Shown here in pieces: positions 9,801-17,669 of a DNA stretch of 64,000 bases. Origin of the DNA: RGIG464 sp045599585 (lineage in GTDB: Bacteria > Myxococcota_A > Bradymonadia > UBA4248); NCBI GenBank assembly GCA_045599585.1, contig JAZRWH010000088.1, forward strand, positions 11,851 through 75,850, read 5' to 3'. The translations under genes were made by a program, and so were the position numbers. How positions within the stretch are numbered: the first letter of the stretch is position 1; every line of letters starts with the position of its first letter. The notes under the pieces are model-generated. The model made no database searches and was not told the origin of the DNA. It worked only from the letters and a program-made list of their open reading frames with translations.

Positions 9801-10445
9801 ACGTGCAAACTCCAAGCATATTGCGGCAATGGCAAAATTGAGCAAGGTGAACAGTGTGATGGTGGGGCTGCCGGAGTTGAGTGGTGCGATAAAACGACCT
9901 GTCACTTGATTCCTGATACTTGCGGTAACGGCAAGCTCGATGCGCATGAACAGTGCGATTACATGATCACCGATCCTTCTGCTCCCGACTATCATGCTGG
10001 CTGTCTCGATACCTGCCGCATTTCGGGTTGCGGCGACGGTATTCTCGATCGTGCGGCTGGCGAAGAATGTGATGATGGCAATACTTCCAACGAAGATATG
10101 TGTACGACAGCGTGCAAAGTTCCGACGTGCGGTGACAGTATCGTTTCTGCCTTCCTCGGCGAAGTGTGTGACGACGGTATAAACGATGGCGCTTACGGTC
10201 ACTGTGGTCTTGGTTGCTCTTATCAACCGCCTTATTGTGGTGATGGCATCGTCGCAGCTGCCTATGAAGCTTGTGATGATGGCAAAAACGATGGCTCATA
10301 CAATGGTTGTATGCCTGGTTGTCAGCAGCGCGGCCCGTTCTGCGGCGATGGTATTGTTCAAATGGACAGCGGCGAAGAGTGTGATCCCGCCGATCCCACC
10401 TCGACGGTACCTTGCTCATCCTCTTGCGTGATCGCCATTCTCTAA
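6852..10445 (+). CDS. DUF4215 multi-repeat lipoprotein with embedded fibro-slime domain
   Basis: A 1197-residue lipoprotein (lipobox MMAGC, AAGGGGG ribosome site five bases before ATG). It holds about 20 DUF4215-type Cys-rich repeats of the form CGNGxxxxGEQCDDGN...GDGCSxxC: thirteen before and seven after a fibro-slime domain at about residues 645-945. The latter carries FSGDDDLWVFLNGKLFVDLG and an ADEEADGFITSKL start. These modules occur in large surface proteins of Myxococcota, where they probably form disulfide-stapled, metal-coordinating stalks. Repeat 8 (about residues 363-400) has lost two cysteines. Repeats 2 and 3 share an exact 44-bp stretch. The gene ends at twin bulged-C hairpins with a T-run. 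Confidence 0.88.
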   Translation: MKRRNWFYALAASLVMMAGCGDDSASSVSDDGDDTPGAFCGNGKVESGEQCDDGNVRDGDGCSALCRTEKGYTCPAEGGGCDKDVEPNPPVSQNLCGNAVLDDDEQCDDSNTVSGDGCSDKCQIETGYDCPTVGSACILLPVCGNGQVESGEQCDDSNTVSGDGCSDNCQIEAGYKCPIAGSLCAPKSCGDGEVQEDMGEACDDGYDNMPYAPFNGMCGTNCQPAHYCGDGLLDEIDRQNGEECDSGDENTTMLYHGCTFDCKIINFCGDGMVSHDESCDDGNTESGDGCSDQCTYEPGFSCQSVNGKTECRPLPCGNGKLDVNESCDDGNRTSGDGCSAACLIEAGYRCTQDASGVSVCLSMIGNGVLDEDVGEACDDGNVNDGDGCSSKGAVEPGWICPEAGKPCKARACGDGIVALGEQCDDGNTESGDGCSYRCRIENGFTCDKAGEPCTKGFCGDGLIQHGEACDDGNTNDGDGCSSTCVIEPKFECKTDGGSCQPVVCGDGSIAPTAGYTSHETCDLGEGLNDGNHGCEEDCSISKGWHCDVSGQNCVQGRCGDGILDVGETCDDGNNLPADGCSPTCTSESGIECENGVCKPICGDGITMWKLDSSIAEECDDGNLVSGDGCSAECKFEEGFACTAFDTAEPPAFIQLPVTYRDFRSDGLESVANVDSLADEEADGFITSKLMAKYPAAGWTSANLGRPLPDFNAQGGCQRAGYTLKELDADGKPVLNPNPSVYQVSSANGKYCFHSPTEYAMWYRNTPGINREVEGKLYLWLTDKAKSVYYFSSNSPNTNGAPNACVDGEPMETGYFLPLSSAGYGVTPGYTSRHANYSFTSEVRTYFQYKGGENLTFSGDDDLWVFLNGKLFVDLGGLHGSATGSKTLKALPYNTVDANGNPTTINYDPDYDVYEGGIYEISLFHAERNATGSNFSLTLTGFVNTGKASCDAQCGDGKIRGGEECDYVGIQNDVELQHEKGCSATCKLQAYCGNGKIEQGEQCDGGAAGVEWCDKTTCHLIPDTCGNGKLDAHEQCDYMITDPSAPDYHAGCLDTCRISGCGDGILDRAAGEECDDGNTSNEDMCTTACKVPTCGDSIVSAFLGEVCDDGINDGAYGHCGLGCSYQPPYCGDGIVAAAYEACDDGKNDGSYNGCMPGCQQRGPFCGDGIVQMDSGEECDPADPTSTVPCSSSCVIAIL

Positions 10446-10460
10446 CTTTTCTATCTCTAG

Positions 10461-10491
10461 GCGAGCTATTCGCTTTCGCGAATACGCTCGC
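10461..10491 (+). repeat. Short bulged-C hairpin
   Basis: GCGAGCTAT pairs with ATACGCTCGC around tip TTCGC/GCGAA, leaving one C unpaired after ATA. It is the first of a twin hairpin downstream of the DUF4215 gene. Confidence 0.75.
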
Positions 10492-10497
10492 TCGCTC

Positions 10498-10538
10498 GGC
10501 CGGCTATTCGCTTTCGCAAATACGCCGGCCTTTTTTTG
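10498..10538 (+). terminator. Bulged-C hairpin terminator of the DUF4215 gene
   Basis: GGCCGGCTAT pairs with ATACGCCGGCC with a single bulged C, followed by seven T residues. It lies 53 bp past the stop codon. Confidence 0.85.
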
Positions 10539-10608
10539 TGGGCCGCGAATACGTTTTTTATCAATATTGATCGCGTATTTATTCGTGAAACAGCAAAGAA
10601 TTGGTTGG

Positions 10609-12546
10609 TTACTTACAGTCACACTGATCTAGAGTGACGTTACCTTCTATTTCGCCAATTAGATTTTCTGTTGTGGATTTACCATTGCTGCACAGGTTGT
10701 CAGTAAAGCTAGAATCAGAGATCTGCGCTTTTTCATTATCTGTTCCAGTATATTTGCCGACGAGTCCTCCTTTCGCATCCCCGCCGCTGAGCATAGAAAT
10801 CGATGTATCATCCGTCGGATATTGAAAGATTACCTTAGCCTTTTGAATCAAGGTGTCTTTGGCCGTACCTGCAATGCCACCAACGTAACTTTGATCTTTA
10901 ATATAGTTTGTATATTCTTGTTTTATATTTTTGGGAAGAATGCTTTCAATTGTCCCAAAAGATCCATTACTAGGATTAAATAGTGTTTTTACTGTGGCTG
11001 TAGATATTTTACTATTTTCGATGTCGCCAACGATTCCGCCGACCGATCCAACTAGCGCATAAATTGATTTTTTAGGTGTAGTTGAACAATCATGATTATT
11101 CGAACAAATACAACTTGAATGTGGAGTAATACAGGTGATGGTATGTGGTTGATTGTCGTAAGCCACATTTTCTAAATGCGTATTATGGGCCGTCCCGATC
11201 AATCCCCCGCAATGCATAGGGACAACTTTAGAAGCTCCACAAGATGAATCACAGTTCTCTGGAATAACGGCATCACAATAAACATACATATTGGCTGTTG
11301 AATTTGTAATTAGAGGTTCGCCAGACGCATCGCCTTCTGCGATGCCGATCATACCTCCCACCGAAAGATATGAAGTGTTTAGGTATTGAATATAACGTCT
11401 TGCTTGAACAGACCCTTGTACTGTACAATGATCGATGACCGTGTTACCTACAACTGCACCTGCAATGGATCCGATAGGAATGGGCGTATTAGAGGCCTCT
11501 ATAGTTAAGCTTATATCTATATTTAAATCTTTAACTGTAGCGCCGATGAGTTTACTAAATAATCCACATCCCGATTCTGTCGCTTGATTACAGTGTACAG
11601 TACCCATTGTTATGGTTTTGTTATTTCCATAAAATTTACCGGTAAAGCCAGGCATTTTATTTTCTAATGAACCGTCGCTCCATCCAATGCCCATCCAAGA
11701 CAACTGATTAGTTTGGAGTAGTGGATAAAGAAAAAACCGAATATTGTTCATCAGAATATAGGCATTGTCTTTGTTTGTTTCGGTGTTCCAACGTGGATCT
11801 GATGATTGAAAACCGGCATTAGATATCTCAAATTCATAAAAGTCTTGAGCATCTCCAATGCAAGCTGCTTTGATCAACGTACCATTGTCATTAATCGTTA
11901 GAAAGCCATCAGGGCAAATGCACATGCCACTATTTTTTCTTGATTCATCGCAAGATTTTTCTTTTGGGCCTGTACATTTTACATTGGCGGTTTTCTCTAC
12001 ACAATCGTAATAGTTGCGTTTGATTTCTGAGTCTTCTGTTTGTATTGTTTCTTCGATTTGTATAATATTTTGTATGCACGTGTATTTTTTATAATCTTCG
12101 GCTTGTGGCTCAAGTATGATCTGATCATAATTTTCGTCACGGTTGCATTGAAATACGCATTCTCCGTCGTCGCTGCAATAAGAAGTATTGCCCAGGTTAT
12201 CGTCAGTACAACGCTTGATTTGGGATGGATTATCGGGTGCATTGTATTTGGGGCCACAGTTCAAGGCAGAATTTTTTACGCAGCTTCCGTCTTCGATCAT
12301 GTGATAACCATTTTCGCAAATACAATGGCCATCGACTGGGGTGGTGTCATAGTGGTCTTGCGTATTACACACACATGCCATCTTGTATTTCTGCATGATC
12401 CATACAAACGGTTTGACATTCGCCATTAACACATCGTCCGTTAGAAACGGATTTGTGGCAGTTGGTTCCAAGACTACCGCATTTTTCGTCTGTGTCTGCT
12501 TCACAGACGCCATCTTCATTGAGGTGAAGGAACTTTTGCCCCTCAT
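10609..12546 (-). pseudogene. Main body of a frameshifted GLUG-repeat lipoprotein
   Basis: This frame encodes most of a secreted protein. The sensible reading begins at about 12370, because the first 55-60 residues of the open frame are an off-frame copy of the upstream fragment. It starts with EGF-like Cys-rich segments (VCNTQDHYD, CICENGYH, GMCICPDGF). About six GLUG-like repeats follow (VGGMIGIAEG, CGGLIGTAHN, VGGIVGDIEN, VGGIAGTAKD, KGGLVGKYTG), a right-handed beta-helix type seen in adhesins. The other half (12365-12676) carries the signal peptide. Joining the two needs two added or one removed base within a TG tract at 12367-12375. The base composition is visibly AT-richer than its neighbours, which suggests acquisition from elsewhere. 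It could be phase-variable, decayed or a sequencing error. Confidence 0.7.
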
Positions 12547-12676
12547 CGTTTAATATTTCTTCACACTCAAGATAGCTATCCACGGAACATGAGGTTAAAA
12601 TATAAGCCATGCATACCGTTACGAGCGCGGCAGAATGCTTTTTGATGTATTTGTGGGTGTTGTGGTACACGTTCAT
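12365..12676 (-). pseudogene. N-terminal fragment of the frameshifted GLUG-repeat lipoprotein
   Basis: This 103-residue frame has a lipoprotein signal with lipobox LTSC and a Cys-rich stretch (CEADTDEKCGSLGTNC, CVNGECQTVC). It stops with GMCV-stop exactly where the other frame continues CVCNTQDH. The break is at the alternating TG run 12367-12375. The repaired protein would have about 689 residues. On its own this fragment would be a short secreted peptide. Confidence 0.7.
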
Positions 12677-12868
12677 GAGGTTTCCTTAGTTATAGATTGA
12701 GGATCTGCTAACGAATAAGAAAGATGTTCAAGCGTGGCGCTTAAAATACTGTTTGGCAGACAAGTGCGTACGAAGCGGATTGCGTTCGTGCAGAAAGATA
12801 TATAGAGCAATGATGTTTGCTTGTCGAATGCGTTTTGTTGAGGTTTGGAGAGAAGGCGGCCGCAGGCA

Positions 12869-12926
12869 GAGGGGGTAGCGGCGTATCTTCGAAGAAGATA
12901 GCCGCTCAGGGGGAGGCTTCCCCCTT
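12869..12926 (+). repeat. Large palindromic element copy C (compact form)
   Basis: Same arms as copy B, with tip CTTC/GAAG and the foot GGGGGAGGCTTCCCCC. It lies in the 460-bp gap between the divergent GLUG lipoprotein gene and the small unknown gene at 13138. The rest of that gap shows no gene. Confidence 0.85.
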
Positions 12927-13137
12927 CATAAAAAACTGCGATGATGTGTTTGTGCAAACGTCTTGGGATGCGTTGATTGGTGCGACACGTAAAATGATAT
13001 TTCAATCTGTAATTTTATTCGATATTTAACTATAATCTTTTGTAGATAATACCTGCGCAATTATGTGCAGCATGCGTCACAGCTTTTCATCAGCTGCACA
13101 ACATTGGGACACATCAACCACCATAGAGGAATTTGCA

Positions 13138-13677
13138 ATGCCCTCTCTTTCCGATCTTTCAGACACAGCAGCTTTGGCCGAAGCCAAACGTCTATCACTC
13201 GTCATTATGGCACGCCGGGACAAACTCGACACGTGGATCGGTGTACCTTCTTCATCACCAGCGCCTAAACCTGACGAAAATTCAGGGTTTACGATAGGCA
13301 TGCTCGCTATGTTTCGCTATGCACGCGGGGAGGATGTACCTGACGCAATCGTGCGTGTATTCATCGACGATTTGCTCGAATTATTATTCTGTGGCTTGGC
13401 GAGTCCGAGCATGGCTTTACCAAGTTTTAGGCGCATGGAAGACCGCCCTTGGGCGCATGCTTGGCGAGCAGCCGAACTCCGTCTTATCCGCTCCGCACAC
13501 GAAGACACCGATACAGGTACGCTTGCGCATCTTCTCAAAATACCATCAAATACACTCGCCAAGTATCTTATACAAAATGGTTGCGAACCTGATTGCGTTC
13601 CTGCTGCTAAGCTTGATGAAGTTTGTGAATTTTTTAAAAATCTTTCTGAACTTCCGCAGCAGCATATCATTAAATAA
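13138..13677 (+). CDS. Hypothetical protein, 179 residues
   Basis: The start at 13138 is chosen because AGAGGA lies seven bases upstream; the frame extends 25 codons further but without a ribosome site. The product is a soluble, mostly helical protein with no signal peptide or membrane segment. The C-terminal third (TGTLAHLLKIPSNTLAKYL) looks like a helix-turn-helix, so DNA binding is possible but unproven. I do not recognise the family. The gene precedes nth by 105 bp and may be monocistronic. Confidence 0.6.
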   Translation: MPSLSDLSDTAALAEAKRLSLVIMARRDKLDTWIGVPSSSPAPKPDENSGFTIGMLAMFRYARGEDVPDAIVRVFIDDLLELLFCGLASPSMALPSFRRMEDRPWAHAWRAAELRLIRSAHEDTDTGTLAHLLKIPSNTLAKYLIQNGCEPDCVPAAKLDEVCEFFKNLSELPQQHIIK

Positions 13678-13782
13678 ACAAAGTTTGAAAGTTATCATTA
13701 TTGACTGTATTATAATGTGACTCAAATGAACGATTGTTATTATAAATTAGGTAATGCCTAGTTTGTAGAATTTGTAATAATA

Positions 13783-14400
13783 ATGAAACTACCGAATTTT
13801 TTTCATGAAATCGTGGCTGTTCTTGATCGTACAATTCCAGATCCTCACATCCCGCTTGACTTTTCTGATCCCTATTCGCTGCTCATTGCGGTTGTATTGT
13901 CTGCACAATGCACAGACAAACGTGTGAATGAGGTCATGCCAGAATTGCTCAAGCACGGCAAAACGCCTGCCGAAATTGCATCGCTTGGCGTCGATAAAGT
14001 CACGGAAATTATAAAGCCGTGTGGTTTATATACACGAAAAGCGCCTGCTATTATAAAAATTAGCGAAACACTTCGCGATCAGTTTGACGGCCAGGTGCCA
14101 TCCGATCGCAAAGCGCTCGAAGCCCTGCCTTGCGTCGGACGGAAAACGGCAAACGTCGTCCTCTCTCATGCATTTGGTATTCCTGCATTTCCTGTTGATA
14201 CGCACATTTTGCGTCTCAGCGCACGCTGGAATTGGTCACATGGCAAAACCGCCGACGCTGTCGAAAAAGATTTGTGCAAACTATTTCCACCCGAAGAATG
14301 GCTAAAACGACATCTTCAACTCATTCTTTTTGGACGCACTTACTGTAAAGCAACAGGCCACAAACCCGAAAGCTGTCCAGCCTGTGCCCTGCTTTTATAA
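13783..14400 (+). CDS. nth: Endonuclease III (DNA glycosylase/AP lyase) lacking a complete Fe-S motif
   Basis: A 205-residue HhH-GPD glycosylase that excises oxidised pyrimidines and cleaves at abasic sites in base excision repair. The helix-hairpin-helix LPCVGRKTANVV supplies the catalytic Lys at 121, and the catalytic Asp of PVDTH is at 139. The C-terminus normally binds a 4Fe-4S cluster with C-x6-C-x2-C-x5-C. Here it reads C188, C198 and C201, then stops after three more residues, so the first spacing is x9 and the fourth cysteine is absent. Family and core activity are clear; cluster binding is doubtful. Confidence 0.92.
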   Translation: MKLPNFFHEIVAVLDRTIPDPHIPLDFSDPYSLLIAVVLSAQCTDKRVNEVMPELLKHGKTPAEIASLGVDKVTEIIKPCGLYTRKAPAIIKISETLRDQFDGQVPSDRKALEALPCVGRKTANVVLSHAFGIPAFPVDTHILRLSARWNWSHGKTADAVEKDLCKLFPPEEWLKRHLQLILFGRTYCKATGHKPESCPACALLL

Positions 14401-14424
14401 TATAATAAAGTATAATCATTTTAC

Positions 14425-14453
14425 GCTGCGCTATGGCTAGCCATACGCGCAGC
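14425..14453 (+). repeat. Short bulged-C hairpin
   Basis: GCTGCGCTATGG pairs with CCATACGCGCAGC over 12 pairs with one unpaired C after CCATA. It lies 25 bp past the nth stop, without a T-run. Confidence 0.75.
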
Positions 14454-14459
14454 GGCTTC

Positions 14460-14487
14460 GGCTATTGCTGCTTGCGCGCAATACGCC
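14460..14487 (+). repeat. Short bulged-C hairpin
   Basis: GGCTATTG pairs with CAATACGCC with the same bulged C, directly after the previous hairpin. No T-run follows. Confidence 0.65.
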
Positions 14488-14535
14488 TCCGCACCTTGAT
14501 GAGGGTGCGTCACACTTTAAACAAAGGTTAATACA

Positions 14536-15960
14536 ATGAACGATACCGAAGTTAAATCGTTGCTTGATCAAATCAAAAATAACCGTGAAGCTTATCAAAA
14601 ATCCGGCTACGGCGCTCCAGCACGCGAAACGGATCTAACCACCGAACTTGCGCAATATGAATGTGCTGGTCTTACGGCACGACGCGCCCGGTTTGATGGT
14701 GAAGTCGGCATCGAACGCGATCCTATCGTCATTGCGCGTGGTAAAGGTGCATTCATTTGGGACGCCGATGGACGCGTCTACGTCGATATGGGTGCCTGCT
14801 TTGCCGTTGCTGCCTACGGACACGCAAACGACGAACTCGTTGAAGCGCTCAATACCCAAGCTCAAAAGCTCATGCACGGTATGGGCGATGTTTATCCCAC
14901 CGATACAAAGATCGCTTTTCTTAAAAAACTCGCTGAAATGTGTCCTGGCAATCTCAATCAGGCTTTGCTCAGTCAGTCTGGTGCCGAAGCCATCGAAACC
15001 GCAACGAAAATGGCTCAGATTGCGACTAAACGCTCCCGCTTTATTGCCTTTGAAAACTGTTATCACGGTTTAAGTTATGGTGCGCTTTCACTCACAGGCC
15101 ACTCAGACGAATTTAAACGTCCTTTTAAGAGCCGCATCTGTGCCGAAACGACCTATGTTCCCTATGCCTACTGTGCACGCTGTGCCTATGGCAAAACGCC
15201 TGATTCCTGTGAGTTTGCCTGCCTTAAACATATCGAACGACTGCTTAAAGCACCTTCTAGCGGGGCTGCCGATGTTGCAGCCATCATTGCTGAACCCGTT
15301 CAAGGACGAGGTGGCGACGTCGTACCGCCTAAGGGCTGGCTCAAGGCACTGCGTGATCTTTGTACGCGCAACGGCGTTTTGCTTATTTTGGATGAGATTT
15401 ACACTGGTTTTGGCCGTACGGGCGCCCGTTTTGCTTGCTGCCACGAAGAGGTCGTCCCTGATATTCTTTGTTTGGGCAAAGCCATGACAGGCGGTTTTCC
15501 GCTTTCGGCAGCCATTGCAACGCCCGAAGTCCTCAAACACTGGCCGCTCAATACAGCAGAAGCCATTCATACCAGCACGTTTTTGGGTAATCCAATGGGG
15601 TGTGCAGTCGGACTCAAAGCCCTGGAAATCTTAGAGCGAGATCATCTTCCCGAACGCGCTGCAGAGCTCGGTGCCTGGCTAAAAGATGCGTTGCAGCGTA
15701 TTGCTCAAAGCCGTACGGACATTATCCGAGAAGTTCGAGGCAAAGGTTTTATGATCGGCATCGAGTTTTCGCAAAAAGATGGTACGCCTCGCACTGATCT
15801 TGCGCTCAAAGTCGTTGATCTCATGCGAGATCGTGGTTTTATGCTCCTGCCAAGTGGGCCCTGGTCACAAGTCGTATCGCTTTCGCCTGCACTCGTTACG
15901 CCCAAAGCCTGCCTTGAAGCCTTCCTTCAAAACTTTGAAGAAGTCTTAGCTATTTTGTAA
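14536..15960 (+). CDS. Class-III PLP-dependent aminotransferase (4-aminobutyrate/acetylornithine type)
   Basis: A 474-residue fold-type I aminotransferase. The PLP-binding Lys is K315 in CLGKAMTGG. The Asp that contacts the pyridine nitrogen lies in LILDEIYTGFGRTG, and EPVQGRGG is the family motif. It has an unusual four-cysteine knuckle YCARC...CEFAC (about residues 213-230), reminiscent of the metal or Fe-S site of 4-aminobutyrate aminotransferases. It would move an amino group from an omega-amino acid to 2-oxoglutarate; the exact substrate cannot be fixed from sequence. The ribosome site is AAAGG, upstream of ATG. It is convergent with the biotin carboxylase gene. Confidence 0.85.
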   Translation: MNDTEVKSLLDQIKNNREAYQKSGYGAPARETDLTTELAQYECAGLTARRARFDGEVGIERDPIVIARGKGAFIWDADGRVYVDMGACFAVAAYGHANDELVEALNTQAQKLMHGMGDVYPTDTKIAFLKKLAEMCPGNLNQALLSQSGAEAIETATKMAQIATKRSRFIAFENCYHGLSYGALSLTGHSDEFKRPFKSRICAETTYVPYAYCARCAYGKTPDSCEFACLKHIERLLKAPSSGAADVAAIIAEPVQGRGGDVVPPKGWLKALRDLCTRNGVLLILDEIYTGFGRTGARFACCHEEVVPDILCLGKAMTGGFPLSAAIATPEVLKHWPLNTAEAIHTSTFLGNPMGCAVGLKALEILERDHLPERAAELGAWLKDALQRIAQSRTDIIREVRGKGFMIGIEFSQKDGTPRTDLALKVVDLMRDRGFMLLPSGPWSQVVSLSPALVTPKACLEAFLQNFEEVLAIL

Positions 15961-15971
15961 TTCAAAATGCA

Positions 15972-15987
15972 GTCGATCATGATCGAC
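15972..15987. repeat. Perfect 16-bp palindrome between convergent genes
   Basis: GTCGATCATGATCGAC lies 12 bp after the aminotransferase stop and 34 bp before the biotin carboxylase stop. It may be a shared weak terminator stem or a protein site; no T-run follows. Confidence 0.5.
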
Positions 15988-16005
15988 GACACTCATCATT
16001 TATAT

Positions 16006-16023
16006 GATTTAGATTTAGATTTA
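16006..16023. repeat. Three tandem GATTTA hexamers overlapping a stop codon
   Basis: Three GATTTA units lie side by side. On the minus strand each reads TAAATC, so the biotin carboxylase stop codon is the first of three in-frame stops. Confidence 0.6.
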
Positions 16024-17196
16024 GATCCATCTTCGCCTTATGATGCGGGCAATCATGCCATCAAAAGCCCCCGTGACGACTTCGTTGGGCATATATCCCG
16101 TTTCGATGCGCACATCTTGATCGCTATCATAGGGTGAATGTGGCCAATCATACCCATCGAAGACGGGGAGCGGTGCAGGACCTGGTCGTTCTGCAAAATA
16201 ACGATTTTCTTCGACTTCGACGTGTTCGGTATCGATCGGTTCTGACGTAAATAAGGCTTCGTCAAGTGAATGGCCGCACTCCAGCATGAGTGCGGCGCGT
16301 ACGAGATCGATGCCTGTCGCCATTTCTGTCACACCATGTTCTACTTGTAGACGAGGATTTACTTCGAGAAGGTGGATTTGTCCATCGGCAGCAACGATCG
16401 TTTCGAGTGTCCCCCAAGATTTATAGCCAAGCGATGCAAAAGCAGCTTCGATTCGTGCTACAAACGGACGAATCCATGCTTCCGAATTAAAAGCGACGTG
16501 AAACTCGCGTTGCTTTTGACATCGTTTTTGATCGGAGCAATCACGGACGCCCAGGACGCGAGCTTTTCCGCTGCCGTCGCCAAAAATCTGAAATTCAATA
16601 TGTCTTCCCGAAACGAGTGGTTCGGCATAGTACGCATTGAGGCTGTTGGTCTGTGTGAGGTCGTGGAGCTGCTGCACAAGATTAGCTGCAGATCCACACA
16701 GGTAAATCCCCTTTCCTCCACCGCCCATGCGATTTTTTAAAACCCAATTTTGTTGGGAGGCTTGAGCCAATTTGTCTGTAAATTGTGGGTCATCACAGCA
16801 AAGATAGTGTTGAGGTAAACCGAGCGGGGGAGCGAGCTTTTTGAGCGTTTCGAGTTTGTCCCCAAAAAGGGCGAGTTGCGATGTCTTGGGGCCAACAAAG
16901 TGAATGCCGCTTAAACGACATTGTTGTGCAAAAATAGCAGTTTCGCTCAAAAAACCCCAACCGGGCAAAAGGGCTTCGCAGTGGCGTTGGTGTGCTGCTT
17001 CGATAAGATTCTCGGCATGAACAAAAGCATCTCGATCTGCACCCGTTACGATGATCTCATCGGCTTTCGATTCGGGAAGGGATAATCGGTCGTTTGTGCC
17101 GACGGCCAATACCGCCTCAATGCCGAGCGCATGAACTCCATCTATTAATCTTGCGGCACAATCCGCGCGGTTTGCAATCAGAACCCGTTTATACAT
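16021..17196 (-). CDS. Biotin carboxylase-like ATP-grasp protein, C-terminally short
   Basis: A 391-residue protein resembling the biotin carboxylase subunit of acetyl-CoA and other acyl-CoA carboxylases. It starts with the typical RVLIANR nucleotide-fold segment and has the glycine loop MGGGGKGI, the RDCSDQKRCQKQ motif, and the active-site strand LLEVNPRLQVEHGVTEM. Family members usually have about 450 residues; this one ends just after GAFDGMIARII, so roughly 55 C-terminal residues are missing. The stop lies in a hexamer repeat. No biotin carrier or carboxyltransferase gene is adjacent. It may still be active, or be a recently truncated paralogue. Confidence 0.8.
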   Translation of the reverse strand: MYKRVLIANRADCAARLIDGVHALGIEAVLAVGTNDRLSLPESKADEIIVTGADRDAFVHAENLIEAAHQRHCEALLPGWGFLSETAIFAQQCRLSGIHFVGPKTSQLALFGDKLETLKKLAPPLGLPQHYLCCDDPQFTDKLAQASQQNWVLKNRMGGGGKGIYLCGSAANLVQQLHDLTQTNSLNAYYAEPLVSGRHIEFQIFGDGSGKARVLGVRDCSDQKRCQKQREFHVAFNSEAWIRPFVARIEAAFASLGYKSWGTLETIVAADGQIHLLEVNPRLQVEHGVTEMATGIDLVRAALMLECGHSLDEALFTSEPIDTEHVEVEENRYFAERPGPAPLPVFDGYDWPHSPYDSDQDVRIETGYMPNEVVTGAFDGMIARIIRRRWI

Positions 17197-17320
17197 TTGT
17201 TACGTTTCCAGACTTATTGAACAATTTGTCGTAGATTTCGCACGTATTCGCTCTGACAAGTCAACGACGTGCGAGGCTGTGACGGATACTATGCCCACCT
17301 TGAACGGACAATAAAACGAT

Positions 17321-17460
17321 TTTTCCACAATTTTTACGCATTAGGTGGATAGGGGGAGCCAGGCTGTGGATTGGTTGTGGTGTATCTGTGGATAACTTGT
17401 GGAAAAATAAGTAAAATTTGTGGATAACTCAGATAAATAGATACAATCTCCGTACATTTT
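17321..17460. other. Phased DnaA-box cluster, candidate replication origin
   Basis: Two perfect DnaA boxes (TGTGGATAA) lie at 17387 and 17419, and variants at 17365 (TGTGGATTG) and 17398 (TGTGGAAAA), all in one orientation. An inverted TTTTCCACA lies at 17321. The four direct boxes are spaced 22, 11 and 21 bp apart, that is, in whole helical turns. An AT-rich stretch with GATAAATAGATA follows at 17429-17460. This fits an oriC with a DnaA-binding array beside an unwinding region, although dnaA, dnaN or rpmH are not adjacent. A DnaA-controlled promoter for the next gene is the alternative. Confidence 0.55.
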
Positions 17461-17669
17461 AAAAAAGTTCATGTCACAAATGAACAAAATGCGTTGTGGT
17501 TCGTACCAAGCAAGCAAATGCGCACGTCAAGCAGTGCAGAGATAGGACGATACTTTTTGCAAAACATCCCAAAATCGTTCTTGCCAAAAAAAGCGCACGG
17601 TCTAAACTGGACTTACCGGTGCAAAACCGTGGGCTGTTCTCTTTAATTTTACAATTTAGGAGATTTACC

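Noticed and set aside
12673..13005. 110-residue minus frame across repeat C
   Set aside because: It runs through the palindromic element and lacks a ribosome site.
17496..17669. N-terminal extension of the DUF1648 protein
   Set aside because: The start at 17670 has a ribosome site and begins the membrane helix; the upstream frame is basic, unlike the family, and abuts the DnaA-box region.
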